A stretch of DNA of 64,000 nt from Emticicia aquatica (GTDB lineage: Bacteria > Bacteroidota > Bacteroidia > Cytophagales > Spirosomataceae), in the NCBI RefSeq assembly GCF_923079645.1, contig NZ_CAKLPY010000001.1, positions 1,384,001 through 1,448,000 of the forward strand. The letters run 5' to 3'. The notes beneath the pieces are model-generated. The model saw only the letters and a list, made by a program, of their open reading frames with translations. It was not told the DNA's origin and searched no databases. The translations under genes were made by a program, and so were the position numbers. This document shows positions 37,035 through 45,141 of this stretch, piece after piece; the stretch's first letter is position 1, and the number at the start of each line of letters is the position of its first letter.

Positions 37035-38288
37035 TTCAACTAAAATCCCATTTTTATAAACTTTTTTAACATTCCGAATATCAGAAATTGTTTGTGCTGG
37101 ATTTCCTTCTACAATTAATAAATCTGCTAATAATCCTTTTTTTAGTCTTCCAACTTCATTATTGATATGAAAAGCATCCGCGTTGATACTTGTTGCAGTT
37201 TTCAAGGCGTCAATTGGCTGCATTCCATAATCAACTAACATTTCTAGTTCACGGGCATTATCGCCGTGAGCAAAAACGCCAACATCTCCACCAAAACAAA
37301 TCTTAACTCCAGCTTCAGTAGCTTGTTTAAAAGACAATCTCTTTTTGGTTATACGCTCTGGCTCTTGTTCAAATCCTTTTTTCCAACCTCGATACTGACT
37401 AATTGCATCACCAGCCGCCAATGTTGGACAAAGACAAACATTATTTTCTACCATTAATTTCCATATTTCTGGCGTCCCGTTATCGCCATGTTCAATCGTT
37501 TCAACACCTCCTAAAATTGCCCTTCTCATTCCTTCCGCAGTTGAAGCATGAGCAACAGTTGGGCGGCCAGCACTTTTGGCAGTTTCAACAATCAATTTTA
37601 TCTCTTCAATCGAAAAAGTTGGAGCTGCTTCACCTCTTAATCCCCAACGATAATCGGCATAAATTTTAATTACATCTGCCCCTCTTCCAATCTGATTTCT
37701 AACCTTTTTAATCAAATCATCGTGTCCATCAGCCTCCTCCGCTCCTTGCGGGACTTTTATATCTGGCGAAAAGTTTTTAGGTGCGTAGCTTCCCGTTGCA
37801 ATCAAAGCTTTGGTAGCAATTAATAATTTAGGACCTAAAATAAGGCCATCATCTATTGCTTTTTTCAAGCCAACATCATCAAATTCGGCACCTTCTGTAC
37901 CCAAATCACGGGCAGTTGTAAAACCAGCTTTTAGTGTTTTTTCAGCATGGACAACCGCTCTAGCGGTTCGATAAGAACGGGCTTCTTTCAGCACTTGGTC
38001 GTCCCAAGGGGTTTCGTTATAAGGATGCAAAAAAAGATGGGTATGACCTTCTATCAAACCTGGTAAAAGAGTACAGTTTTTTAGCTCAACAATTTTCGCA
38101 TCTTTAGTGATATTTTTATCGATAATCGACTGACTATCAATCAATTCTATTTTATTTTCTTTTATTAAAACACCATATTTTTCTAAAATTTTTTCTCCAT
38201 CAAAAACCCTTTCTGGACGTAAATAAGTAATATTTTGAGCTATCAAAACATTGGATATTAAAACAAAAAAAACAATCAAAAAACGCAT
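37026..38288 (-). CDS. Secreted amidohydrolase (imidazolonepropionase/prolidase-like)
   Basis: An exported 420-residue metal-dependent hydrolase with signal peptide 1-17. Metal ligands appear in order: HTH in LIEGHTHLFLHPY, Lys in DVIKIYADYRW, His in PTVAHASTAEGM and VETIEHGDNGT, and Asp in KICFGGDVGVFAHG. The C-terminal ADLLIVEGNPA strand is standard. Relatives hydrolyse dipeptides, often Xaa-Pro, or cyclic amides; an extracytoplasmic peptidase role fits the signal peptide. A tiny membrane-protein gene lies 10 nt upstream in the same direction. Confidence 0.9.
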   Translation of the reverse strand: MRFLIVFFVLISNVLIAQNITYLRPERVFDGEKILEKYGVLIKENKIELIDSQSIIDKNITKDAKIVELKNCTLLPGLIEGHTHLFLHPYNETPWDDQVLKEARSYRTARAVVHAEKTLKAGFTTARDLGTEGAEFDDVGLKKAIDDGLILGPKLLIATKALIATGSYAPKNFSPDIKVPQGAEEADGHDDLIKKVRNQIGRGADVIKIYADYRWGLRGEAAPTFSIEEIKLIVETAKSAGRPTVAHASTAEGMRRAILGGVETIEHGDNGTPEIWKLMVENNVCLCPTLAAGDAISQYRGWKKGFEQEPERITKKRLSFKQATEAGVKICFGGDVGVFAHGDNARELEMLVDYGMQPIDALKTATSINADAFHINNEVGRLKKGLLADLLIVEGNPAQTISDIRNVKKVYKNGILVELK

Positions 38289-38298
38289 ATTTTATCAA

Positions 38299-38469
38299 TT
38301 AACTATTCTTAAATCTTTTTAAGCCCACAATTCCAATAACAATAAATAATAAACCCATTACAGTATTTACTGTTGAAACTCCTTGTGAAAACAATTTCAT
38401 CACCAATAGCAAAATTCCACATGCAATTGCTACATAACTAGAATAAAATGAAAGTTTATTTTTATCCAT
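38299..38469 (-). CDS. Small two-helix membrane protein
   Basis: A 56-residue frame beginning MDKNKLSFYSSYVAIACG and ending KRFKNS. Two hydrophobic segments (about residues 10-26 and 33-50) are separated by a short polar loop. It lies 10 nt upstream of the amidohydrolase, probably in the same message. The function is unknown. Coding status is supported by the ATG, the sensible membrane pattern and the tight spacing, not by recognised homology. Confidence 0.55.
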   Translation of the reverse strand: MDKNKLSFYSSYVAIACGILLLVMKLFSQGVSTVNTVMGLLFIVIGIVGLKRFKNS

Positions 38470-38571
38470 TTTTTAAGGTTTTTTATATTTTGACATAAAT
38501 ATAATCAAATTTATTTTTCTTTGTAACAGAATTACCCATTTGCAAAAGGCATAATTTATTTAAAAAACAGC

Positions 38572-39078
38572 ATGATTATTGGAATAGGTGGCGTTAGTCG
38601 TTCAGGAAAAAGTACATTGGCCAATTTATTGGTAACACATTTTCGTAAAAATGGAAAAAAGGCAATTATTTTCCATCAGGATGATTTTGTTTTTCCTGAA
38701 ACTCAAATTCCAAAAATAAAAAATAAAACCGACTGGGAATCGCCACAATCAATTGATTTTGAGCTTTATAAAGAAGTGGTAGAATTGTTCAAAACTCGAT
38801 TTGACGTAGTGATTGCAGAAGGATTATTTGCTTTTTATGACGATAATATGAATGAATTATATGATAAAAAATTTCATGTAAAAATTTCAAAACGTACTTT
38901 TTTAATTCGTCGAGCAATGGATATTCGTTGGGGCTACGAACCTACTTGGTTTATCGACCATGTGTGGCAATCATTTTTAAAATATGGCAAACCCAAAAAA
39001 GAACTAAAAAAAGTTGTTTCAGTAAGTGGTGAAGATGAATTTGATATGGAAAAAGTAATCAAAACTCTTAACCATTAA
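38572..39078 (+). CDS. P-loop kinase of the uridine kinase/nicotinamide riboside kinase type
   Basis: A small cytoplasmic kinase of 168 residues. The P-loop is GIGGVSRSGKST (residues 4-15), followed by HQDDF, NKTDWESPQSIDF, and a VVIAEGLFAF strand. The late segment EPTWFIDHVWQSFLKY resembles the GYFDGHVWPMYLKY region of human NRK1, which supports a nicotinamide riboside kinase-like call over plain uridine kinase. Substrate use remains a family inference. It is a single gene, 94 nt before folD. Confidence 0.78.
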   Translation: MIIGIGGVSRSGKSTLANLLVTHFRKNGKKAIIFHQDDFVFPETQIPKIKNKTDWESPQSIDFELYKEVVELFKTRFDVVIAEGLFAFYDDNMNELYDKKFHVKISKRTFLIRRAMDIRWGYEPTWFIDHVWQSFLKYGKPKKELKKVVSVSGEDEFDMEKVIKTLNH

Positions 39079-39172
39079 GCAAAAACATTGAGATTAATAA
39101 TGAATATTTCATTTCTTATTTGACTTTTGTCAAAATTAGCAGACCTTTGTGTTTTCATCAAAATATTTCTCC

Positions 39173-40051
39173 ATGACAATCATAGATGGCAAATTAATTT
39201 CGGCTCAAGTAAAACAAGAATTAAAGCTAGAAGTTGAAAAACAAAAAGCAAATGGCGGAAAAATACCACATTTAGCTGCAATTTTGGTCGGTGACAATGG
39301 TGCAAGCGAAACTTATGTGGCTAGCAAAATTAAGTCTTGCGAAGAAATTGGTTTTAAATCAACGCTCATTCGTCGAGATTCAAGTACAACTGAAGAAGAA
39401 ATATTAGAAATAATCGAACAACTCAATCATGACGATGATATTGATGGATTTATTGTTCAACTACCGTTACCGCAACAAATCAATGTTGATAAAGTAATTG
39501 AAGCCATTGACCCAAGAAAAGACGTTGATGGTTTTCATCCAATCAATATTGGTCGAATGGCAAAAGGACTTCCTGCTTATATTTCAGCAACCCCTTTTGG
39601 CGTTTTAGAACTTATCAAACGATACAATATCGAAACTGCAGGAAAACACTGTGTGGTAGTTGGAAGAAGTCAAATAGTAGGTTTACCAATGAGTATTTTG
39701 ATGCAAAGAAATACTTATCCAGGAAACTGTACAGTTTCATTGGTGCATAGCAAAACCAAGAATTTAGCCGAAATAACGCGTCAAGCAGATATTTTGATTG
39801 CTGCCTTAGGAAAACCAGAATTTATTACAGCAGAAATGGTCAAAGATGGAGCAGTTGTAATTGATGTGGGTTTGACAAGAGTAGTTGATTCAAGCAAAAA
39901 AAGTGGGTTTGCTCTAAAAGGAGATGTAAAATTTGATGAAGTTGCACCAAAATGCAGTTTCATTACGCCAGTTCCTGGTGGAGTTGGTTTAATGACTGTT
40001 GCTGCTTTAATGTATAATACCTTGCTTTCTGCAAGAAGAGAAATTTATTAA
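39173..40051 (+). CDS. folD: Bifunctional methylenetetrahydrofolate dehydrogenase/cyclohydrolase
   Basis: FolD interconverts 5,10-methylene-, methenyl- and 10-formyl-tetrahydrofolate using NADP. Motifs are the Y-x-x-x-K catalytic pair in [16 protein letters not shown], the loop [30 protein letters not shown], the nucleotide site [14 protein letters not shown], and the C-terminal [13 protein letters not shown]. The start is the ATG at 39173 ([14 protein letters not shown]), the conserved N-terminus; an in-frame GTG 24 nt upstream is rejected. A strong hairpin follows the stop. Confidence 0.96.
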   Translation: MTIIDGKLISAQVKQELKLEVEKQKANGGKIPHLAAILVGDNGASETYVASKIKSCEEIGFKSTLIRRDSSTTEEEILEIIEQLNHDDDIDGFIVQLPLPQQINVDKVIEAIDPRKDVDGFHPINIGRMAKGLPAYISATPFGVLELIKRYNIETAGKHCVVVGRSQIVGLPMSILMQRNTYPGNCTVSLVHSKTKNLAEITRQADILIAALGKPEFITAEMVKDGAVVIDVGLTRVVDSSKKSGFALKGDVKFDEVAPKCSFITPVPGGVGLMTVAALMYNTLLSARREIY

Positions 40052-40053
40052 TT

Positions 40054-40092
40054 ATATGATTGGTGGTATGAAATTCATACCACCAATCATAT
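40054..40092. terminator. Bidirectional hairpin after folD
   Basis: Perfect 17-bp stem (40054-40070 with 40076-40092), loop AAATT, starting 3 nt past the folD stop. The last base also belongs to the stop codon of the small minus-strand gene. Flanks are AT-rich without a long T run. Confidence 0.72.
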
Positions 40093-40280
40093 TAATTATT
40101 TATACAAAATTGATGCGTAATTGCTTTTCCTTGAGGTAATTCTAACTCAACGTAATAAATCCCGCCTTTAAGTTTTTCTACATCAAAACCATGCTGTGAA
40201 CTTGCTTCTAAGTTTAGCATTTGAAGCACTTGCCCTTGTGCATCTTTCAAATATATTTTAGTTTTTATTTCAGGTATCAT
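40092..40280 (-). CDS. Stand-alone T9SS sorting-domain-like small protein
   Basis: A 62-residue frame from ATG 40280. The sequence KIYLKDAQGQVLQML, FDVEKLKGGIYYVELELPQG and HQFCINN follows the beta-strand pattern of type IX secretion C-terminal sorting domains (a strand, a D-x-x-G-x turn, then L-x-x-G-x-Y). There is no passenger domain and no signal peptide; an ATG 30 nt upstream adds FKTHLKFLIM, which is only weakly signal-like. It may be a gene remnant, a domain re-used on its own, or an unrelated beta protein. The promoter region looks intact. Confidence 0.5.
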   Translation of the reverse strand: MIPEIKTKIYLKDAQGQVLQMLNLEASSQHGFDVEKLKGGIYYVELELPQGKAITHQFCINN

Positions 40281-40377
40281 AATTAGGAATTTCAAATGTG
40301 TTTTAAACAAAAGACGAAACTTAGACCCAAAGATGTTGCATAAGTTTAGTTAAAATAAAAAATATTTGGGTATTTCT

Positions 40378-41847
40378 TTACCATTTTTTGATGATAGAAA
40401 CATAACTACCATAATTATCTTTTATCAAATCGCCGTGATCTACAGAAACATTTACGTTTAAATCTGCTTTCAAACGTTTTAATGGAATAATTGTATTAAC
40501 TGAATAGGAAACTTGGTCAACAGGAATAATCACTTTTCCTAATAGACTTGTATTTCCAAAATTTCTACTATACGATAATCTATTTGAAAAAGTAATTATA
40601 CCAATTTGGTTTAAAGTGGCTGCATAAAATGCCCAAATTCTATTATTATTAATAAAAACATTATCGTTTCCAAGTTTATTTTCACTCCGAATGTTTTGTT
40701 CAGGAGTTAAAAATGGTGTTCCAATTGTACGTCTATTATAAGACCAACCATCAAAATATTGTTGGTGATTAAACAAAAAACTTTCTTCGTTCGGGTGTCT
40801 ATCAGGCAAACCAAGCAATCGTCCCGCAGCAGCAACATAACGCCCTTGATTCTTTGTAAATAGATATTCAAACACAATTTTTTTAAATGACGATTCTGGT
40901 TTTGGCGTGAAACTCATTCCATACAGGCCATCATCCGTGTTGGTTAAGCCAAATAATTGCCCGTCGTCAAATAAAAATTGCCTATATAGTAACAATTTGC
41001 TTTTGGCAAATTTAAACTCTGCGGCTGCATCAACCGAACCAAGTTGATTGCCAAAATGATTGGTTGTCTCAAAAGAATTGTACTTTGCATAGTTAGAAGA
41101 ATTTTTCCATAAACCTTTGAATGGAAAAACAACATTTCCATAGACAAACCAATCGGCAGGAAATTTTCCATTTAATAGTCTGTTATCGTCTGGTAATAAG
41201 TTGTTTTTGGGTTCTCCACCCCACGTTACATGATGAATTATTCCTCCATAAAGATTAACTTTAGAAGTTGGTTTTCCGAGTCTTAGAAACAAAGATTTTT
41301 GATGAAGATAATAATCTTTAGCATATTTTTGATTGCCAAACCAACCATGAGAAAAAGTTGCCTTATAACTCAACCATTTAAAAAAAAGCTTTGAATAATT
41401 TGGCATTCCAATTTGAACTTTTGGAATTGGCATAGAGTTTCCAGACCAAGAAACTGACCCCGAAGAAAGCATTGTGTCAATCAAACCAAAAATTTCTTTT
41501 CTTCTACCCATATAAACTTCAAATTTCCCCAATTTTGTACATAAAAAAGCTTCTGGCAATAGAAATAGCGGTTGTTTACCAAGAATAGTTACTACCTCAA
41601 AACCATAATCAAACTTGAAAAATCTGTTGAGGGTATCTTTTTGTGTTTTAATACTTTGGCGGCACAAGAAAGCAGGAAGGTCAGTTGGTATGCTTCCATA
41701 TTGATTGGCACTTTGCCAAAACGGCAATTTGTTATTGATTGAAAAATAGCTTCCTACTTCAAAACGGTAATCAAATTTTTTAGGTGGATTTTGTTGAGCA
41801 TTGACTTTTATTGTCAAACAAATCAACAGCATATATACGATTTTCAT
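40378..41847 (-). CDS. Capsule assembly Wzi family outer-membrane protein
   Basis: A 489-residue exported protein (signal about 1-17) predicted to form an outer-membrane beta-barrel. It has the alternating aromatic pattern of a barrel plus Wzi-family landmarks such as LPFWQSANQYGSIP, FEVYMGRRKEIFG, SNSMPIPKV-type GNSMPIPKVQIGMP, and HHVTWGG. Wzi anchors group 1 capsule at the surface in Enterobacteria; in Bacteroidota the family is common, usually without a known partner. No capsule export genes are adjacent. Confidence 0.85.
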   Translation of the reverse strand: MKIVYMLLICLTIKVNAQQNPPKKFDYRFEVGSYFSINNKLPFWQSANQYGSIPTDLPAFLCRQSIKTQKDTLNRFFKFDYGFEVVTILGKQPLFLLPEAFLCTKLGKFEVYMGRRKEIFGLIDTMLSSGSVSWSGNSMPIPKVQIGMPNYSKLFFKWLSYKATFSHGWFGNQKYAKDYYLHQKSLFLRLGKPTSKVNLYGGIIHHVTWGGEPKNNLLPDDNRLLNGKFPADWFVYGNVVFPFKGLWKNSSNYAKYNSFETTNHFGNQLGSVDAAAEFKFAKSKLLLYRQFLFDDGQLFGLTNTDDGLYGMSFTPKPESSFKKIVFEYLFTKNQGRYVAAAGRLLGLPDRHPNEESFLFNHQQYFDGWSYNRRTIGTPFLTPEQNIRSENKLGNDNVFINNNRIWAFYAATLNQIGIITFSNRLSYSRNFGNTSLLGKVIIPVDQVSYSVNTIIPLKRLKADLNVNVSVDHGDLIKDNYGSYVSIIKKW

Positions 41848-41887
41848 AATTGCTCAATTTTGAATGTAAAACAAGCAAAAACAATGC

Positions 41888-43126
41888 CTAAGTAGAAAGC
41901 CACTGCATCATTAGCCCCGTTAAATAACCACAATATGTGCCTATTGCGTTTCCGAGAATCGCTAATAACACACCAATTGGAGCCAAGGAAGGGTTAAAAG
42001 CAGCCGCCACAACTGAGGCTGAAGCAACACCTCCAACATTGGCTTGTGAACCAACCGCTGTAAAGAAAAATGGTGCTTTTACGAGATAGGAAGCAATTAT
42101 TGTAAAAATTGCATGAGTAAGAATCCAAATCAAACCAACTAAAAACAACATCGGATTTTTAAACGCTTCGAAAATATGTAGCTGCATACCAATCGTTGCA
42201 ATTAGAAAATATAAAAATAACGTTCCGATTTTTGAGCCACCAAATTTTTCAAGACTACGCACTTTCGTATTTGAAAGTATAAAACCCGATAACGAAGCAA
42301 CTGTTACAATCCAAAAAGATTTTGATGCCAAACTATAAGCTTTCAAATTTGGATAATTGCTTTCAATATATGGAGCTACATTATCTGCCACCAAATGTGA
42401 TAAACCAGTAATACCAAAACCGACTGCTAATAATAAAAACAACTCTTGAAAAGAAGGATTTTTTTGTTTTCCAGTTTCAAATTCGACTCTATCTTGAATT
42501 GCTTTAATAACGCTTGCATCAGCTTTCATTTTTTTATCAATAATGGCGGCCTTTCCAACAAAATAAAGTAATAAACCTAGCCAAAGTTCAGCAAAAAGTA
42601 CATCTATAACACTTGTTTGAGCAAAAACTGCTGGTGAAGGTTGAAATATTTCTTTTAAAGCTAATTGGTTGGCATTTCCTCCAGTCCAACTTCCTGCAAT
42701 TGTTGCCAATCCACGCCATATTTCTTCTCCATTTTGTCCTAAAAAACTAGGGTCAATCAATTTACCAATCCAAATCCCTAGCGGGCCACCAACCATCACA
42801 CCTAATGCTCCAGCAAAAAAAACAAAAAGTGCTTTTCCACCCAATTGCTTAATTGATTGAATATCAATGCTTAATGTAAAAAAAACGAGACAGGTTGGTA
42901 GAAAATATCGAGAAGCTGTTTCATCCAATTGAGAATCTGCCGCAGAAATAATATTAAAAGAGCTTAATAATCCAGGAATAAAAAAACAGAGTAGAATGGA
43001 AGGAACTATTTTATAAAATTTTTCAAATGATTTGAGTGATGTAGAATAAAAAATCAGAGCTAATGTAGCCATCAAAATACCTAAAACTACGGCATCATTT
43101 GTAAAAAAAGCGGTTTCGGGAGTCAT
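41888..43126 (-). CDS. DUF819 family integral membrane protein
   Basis: A 412-residue inner-membrane protein with about ten hydrophobic helices. Family signatures are the paired segments TIAGSWTGGNANQLA (about residue 145) and AVGSQANVGGVASASVVAAAF (about residue 365), which resemble the inverted-repeat substrate sites of secondary transporters. The substrate is unknown; relatives are called YjcL-like. ATG 43126 is chosen over a TTG 9 nt upstream. It lies downstream of two minus-strand terminators that should isolate it from the RNA gene at 43366. Confidence 0.86.
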   Translation of the reverse strand: MTPETAFFTNDAVVLGILMATLALIFYSTSLKSFEKFYKIVPSILLCFFIPGLLSSFNIISAADSQLDETASRYFLPTCLVFFTLSIDIQSIKQLGGKALFVFFAGALGVMVGGPLGIWIGKLIDPSFLGQNGEEIWRGLATIAGSWTGGNANQLALKEIFQPSPAVFAQTSVIDVLFAELWLGLLLYFVGKAAIIDKKMKADASVIKAIQDRVEFETGKQKNPSFQELFLLLAVGFGITGLSHLVADNVAPYIESNYPNLKAYSLASKSFWIVTVASLSGFILSNTKVRSLEKFGGSKIGTLFLYFLIATIGMQLHIFEAFKNPMLFLVGLIWILTHAIFTIIASYLVKAPFFFTAVGSQANVGGVASASVVAAAFNPSLAPIGVLLAILGNAIGTYCGYLTGLMMQWLST

Positions 43127-43211
43127 TATTTGCAATTAGAATTTGTATAGATTACAAAGTAAAGAATTCTGAAGAGCAAACAAAATTTAACGTAAATATT
43201 AGACAAAAAAA

Positions 43212-43241
43212 ACACGCAAACCTCAATTTGGGATTGCGTGT
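43212..43241 (-). terminator. Second terminator of the minus-strand RNA unit
   Basis: Stem ACACGCAA/TTGCGTGT (43212-43219 with 43234-43241) with an inner CC/GG pair, followed on the minus strand by a run of eight T (complement of 43205-43212). Confidence 0.7.
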
Positions 43242-43303
43242 CGCAATTACACTTCATCAACAAACTAAAAACCAAATAATATTTTTACTAAGCAAAAATA
43301 CTC

Positions 43304-43353
43304 AAAAAAAAAGTATGAAAGAAATTTATTAAGTAAAATATTCTTTCACACTT
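43304..43353 (-). terminator. First terminator of the minus-strand RNA unit
   Basis: A 13-bp stem (43311-43323 with 43341-43353, one G-U pair) followed on the minus strand by nine T (complement of 43304-43312). It begins 13 nt beyond the end of the tRNA-like structure. Confidence 0.8.
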
Positions 43354-43365
43354 TTAAATTGTATG

Positions 43366-43526
43366 CTGTAAGAGGGGGAGTCGAACCGCCCACGGTGTAG
43401 TTAGCCACAGTACAAATTTGGTGGTCAATCCCAGTCGACTAGAAAAGTCCGGCATTATGCTGCGTTTATCCTATATTCACCACCCCCGAGACAGGAGGGC
43501 ATGGCTGCCAATTTCATCACCTTACA
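43366..43526 (-). ncRNA. tRNA-like RNA with anticodon GUC and a 92-nt insertion at the variable arm
   Basis: Read on the minus strand, the ends pair as a 7-bp acceptor stem (43520-43526 with 43367-43373) followed by G at the discriminator place (43366); CCA is not encoded. Positions 8-9 are TG, and the D-arm has a 3-bp stem and an 11-nt loop with GG (43501-43517), as in class II tRNAs. The anticodon arm (43483-43499) has 5 bp, U33 and anticodon GUC. The T-loop is TTCGACT (43379-43385) on a 5-bp stem with a C-C mismatch. Between the anticodon and T arms lie 92 nt (43391-43482) instead of 4-24. They form an 8-bp helix with one mismatch (43475-43482 with 43422-43429) and two small hairpins. GC is far above the surroundings. 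Whether it is charged, spliced or a mimic is unknown. Confidence 0.6.
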
Positions 43527-43584
43527 ATGAGAATCAAAACAAAAAATTAAATTGTTGAACTGTCCTTCTCTTATTTTGATGCTA

Positions 43585-43617
43585 CAAAGTTAATACAAAA
43601 AACATATACATTGCAAA
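43585..43617 (-). promoter_or_regulatory. Promoter of the tRNA-like RNA
   Basis: On the minus strand TTTG (43614-43617), 21 nt and TAACTTTG (43585-43592) match the Bacteroidota -33/-7 consensus. Transcription would start near 43578, giving about a 50-nt leader before the tRNA-like fold. Confidence 0.65.
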
Positions 43618-43619
43618 TA

Positions 43620-43687
43620 TTTCATAAAAAATTAATAATATTTACATATTTCATAATTTATGTGTATATTTATTATTATTTTCATAA
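43620..43687 (+). promoter_or_regulatory. Three TTTCATAA repeats upstream of the Lrp/AsnC gene
   Basis: TTTCATAA occurs at 43620-43627, 43649-43656 and 43680-43687, all in the same orientation, with 29- and 31-bp periods (about three helical turns). This suits an Lrp-type multimer that wraps DNA. The first copy borders the promoter of the tRNA-like RNA. Auto-regulation is inference. Confidence 0.5.
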
Positions 43688-43702
43688 TATTACACATTTA
43701 AA

Positions 43703-44167
43703 ATGGAGAAAAATTTAGAAATTGATAAAACCGATTTGAAAATTTTATCATTGCTCATGCAAGATGCGAAAATGCCATATACAGCAATTGGCGAAAAAAT
43801 CTTTGTTTCGGGAGGAACGGTTCACGTCAGAATGAATAAAATGGAAGAAATGGGCGTTGTTAAAGGTTCACAACTTATTATTGACCCCATAAAACTTGGC
43901 TGGGATATTAGTGCTTTTTTAGGGATTTACCTTGATAAAAGTGAATTGTATGATACAGTTGCAGACCAATTGGAAGGAATTCCAGAAGTTGTAAGTATAA
44001 ACTATACAACGGGACAATATAGTATTTTTGTCAAAATCGTTTGCCGAGATACGCAACACCTACGAGAAGTACTTCATGATAAAATTCAAAAAGTTGGTGG
44101 TATTCAAAGGACAGAAACATTCATTTCGCTCGAAGAAAGATTTAATAGACCAATACCACTGATTTAG
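43703..44167 (+). CDS. Lrp/AsnC family transcriptional regulator
   Basis: A 154-residue DNA-binding protein with an N-terminal winged helix (DLKILSLLMQDAKMPYTAIG, GGTVHVRMNKMEEMGVV) and a C-terminal RAM/AsnC ligand domain (DQLEGIPEVVSINYTTGQYSIFVKI). It acts as an oligomer that usually senses amino acids. It is divergent from the tRNA-like RNA, with three regularly spaced repeats between. The ligand is unknown; the closest named type may be AsnC. The convergent DUF5694 gene follows after 30 nt without an obvious hairpin. Confidence 0.92.
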   Translation: MEKNLEIDKTDLKILSLLMQDAKMPYTAIGEKIFVSGGTVHVRMNKMEEMGVVKGSQLIIDPIKLGWDISAFLGIYLDKSELYDTVADQLEGIPEVVSINYTTGQYSIFVKIVCRDTQHLREVLHDKIQKVGGIQRTETFISLEERFNRPIPLI

Positions 44168-44197
44168 TTTTTTTGTAATTTCTGATTAGACCTATTG

Positions 44198-45061
44198 CTA
44201 TTTTTCCAAAATTGTTTTAATATCTACCACCTCAAAATATGGATGAGTTTTAATCATATCTTTCAAGATTTGTACATGGCCTCCACCAATGATAACTAAT
44301 AATTTTCGGTCATAAGGACTTACACTTGTAAGAATATTCTGCAATATTTTGGTATTTCTGAAATACTCTTTGGAAGTAAATTCAGCACCAAAACCGTTGG
44401 TGTTAGTATCCATCCAGCCAGTAATATTGAAATAATGCAAAGTGGAAATACTTTGCTCAGAATTTAAGTTTATTAAATGTTCTTTAAAAGGTAGTTTTTT
44501 CCAGTTTTCATAATTTGCTAAATATGTTTTGAAAGCTCTATTTACACTTGGATTTTTTGCAAAATAATCATCATAAGATGGTCGTTTTCGTTCTAATTCA
44601 TGTGAAAAGAATGTCAAAAGCGTATCTATTTTATTTCGTGCAATACGCATTCCTATATTCAAATCTGGTTGAACATAGTTTACGCAAGTTACACCATTAG
44701 GATTATTTATTTTCTTGGCTAACTTTATTCCAATCTGAAAAATTTCATTGAATTCACTACTTTTTTCTTTTGGTTTAAAGCCATTCAAATAATTTTTATA
44801 AACATTGTTCCAATATGGTTGAGTATCAGGTGTATTTTCTACAAAAATTTTATCAGGCTTAAATTTTGCTAAGGCATCAACTACTTCTTGAACTTGATTT
44901 TGACGTTCAGCAGAAAGTAAATCATCAAAACCCCCTTTAACATAATCTGGCGTTTCACCCATGTGAAACACGCCCAAAAATGCTATTTGTACCCTCCCAC
45001 TCTGTCCGAATGAAAGGAAAACATAAAAGAAGAAAATAACTGTAAGAGAAACTTTTTTCAT
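44198..45061 (-). CDS. Secreted DUF5694 protein (TraB/ChaN-like fold suspected)
   Basis: A 287-residue exported protein (signal about 1-19). The motif IAFLGVFHMGETPD near the mature N-terminus and LLVIIGGGHVQILKDMIKTH near the C-terminus match the family pattern (a G-x-F-H strand and a late G-G-G-H). A FVENTPD segment adds an acidic residue. These His/Glu residues recall the metal-type active site of TraB/TIKI and erythromycin-esterase-like proteins, but no activity has been shown that I know of. It lies 80 nt after sufB, beyond a terminator. Confidence 0.78.
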   Translation of the reverse strand: MKKVSLTVIFFFYVFLSFGQSGRVQIAFLGVFHMGETPDYVKGGFDDLLSAERQNQVQEVVDALAKFKPDKIFVENTPDTQPYWNNVYKNYLNGFKPKEKSSEFNEIFQIGIKLAKKINNPNGVTCVNYVQPDLNIGMRIARNKIDTLLTFFSHELERKRPSYDDYFAKNPSVNRAFKTYLANYENWKKLPFKEHLINLNSEQSISTLHYFNITGWMDTNTNGFGAEFTSKEYFRNTKILQNILTSVSPYDRKLLVIIGGGHVQILKDMIKTHPYFEVVDIKTILEK

Positions 45062-45089
45062 TGGTTAGGAATTTAATCAAATATAAACA

Positions 45090-45116
45090 AAAAAGCTGCC
45101 AATAAAGCAGCTTTTT
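45090..45116 (-). terminator. Intrinsic terminator after sufB
   Basis: A 10-bp stem (45090-45099 with 45107-45116), loop CAATAAA, with A/T flanks giving a U run on the minus transcript. It ends 25 nt from the sufB stop. Confidence 0.78.
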
Positions 45117-45141
45117 CAATCAATCGTACAAATATTTTTAG

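Noticed and set aside
43205-43353. CRISPR-like or integron-like palindromes near the RNA gene
   Set aside because: There are only two hairpins of different sequence, both with U tails on the same strand, so they are plain terminators.
43366-43526. tmRNA, supported by a 20-codon frame inside the RNA ending GEYRINAA-stop, which looks a little like a tag peptide
   Set aside because: The RNA is less than half the usual tmRNA length, has a full anticodon arm that tmRNA lacks, no encoded CCA, no GGGG 5' end and no pseudoknot chain. The frame overlaps the D-arm, so it is more likely chance.
43366-43526. Ro-associated Y RNA (YrlA)
   Set aside because: YrlA also mimics tRNA, but as I recall its 5' and 3' ends form the Ro-binding stem, whereas here the ends form the acceptor stem. 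No Rsr/TROVE gene is in the window. I kept it only as an alternative for the permuted topology.
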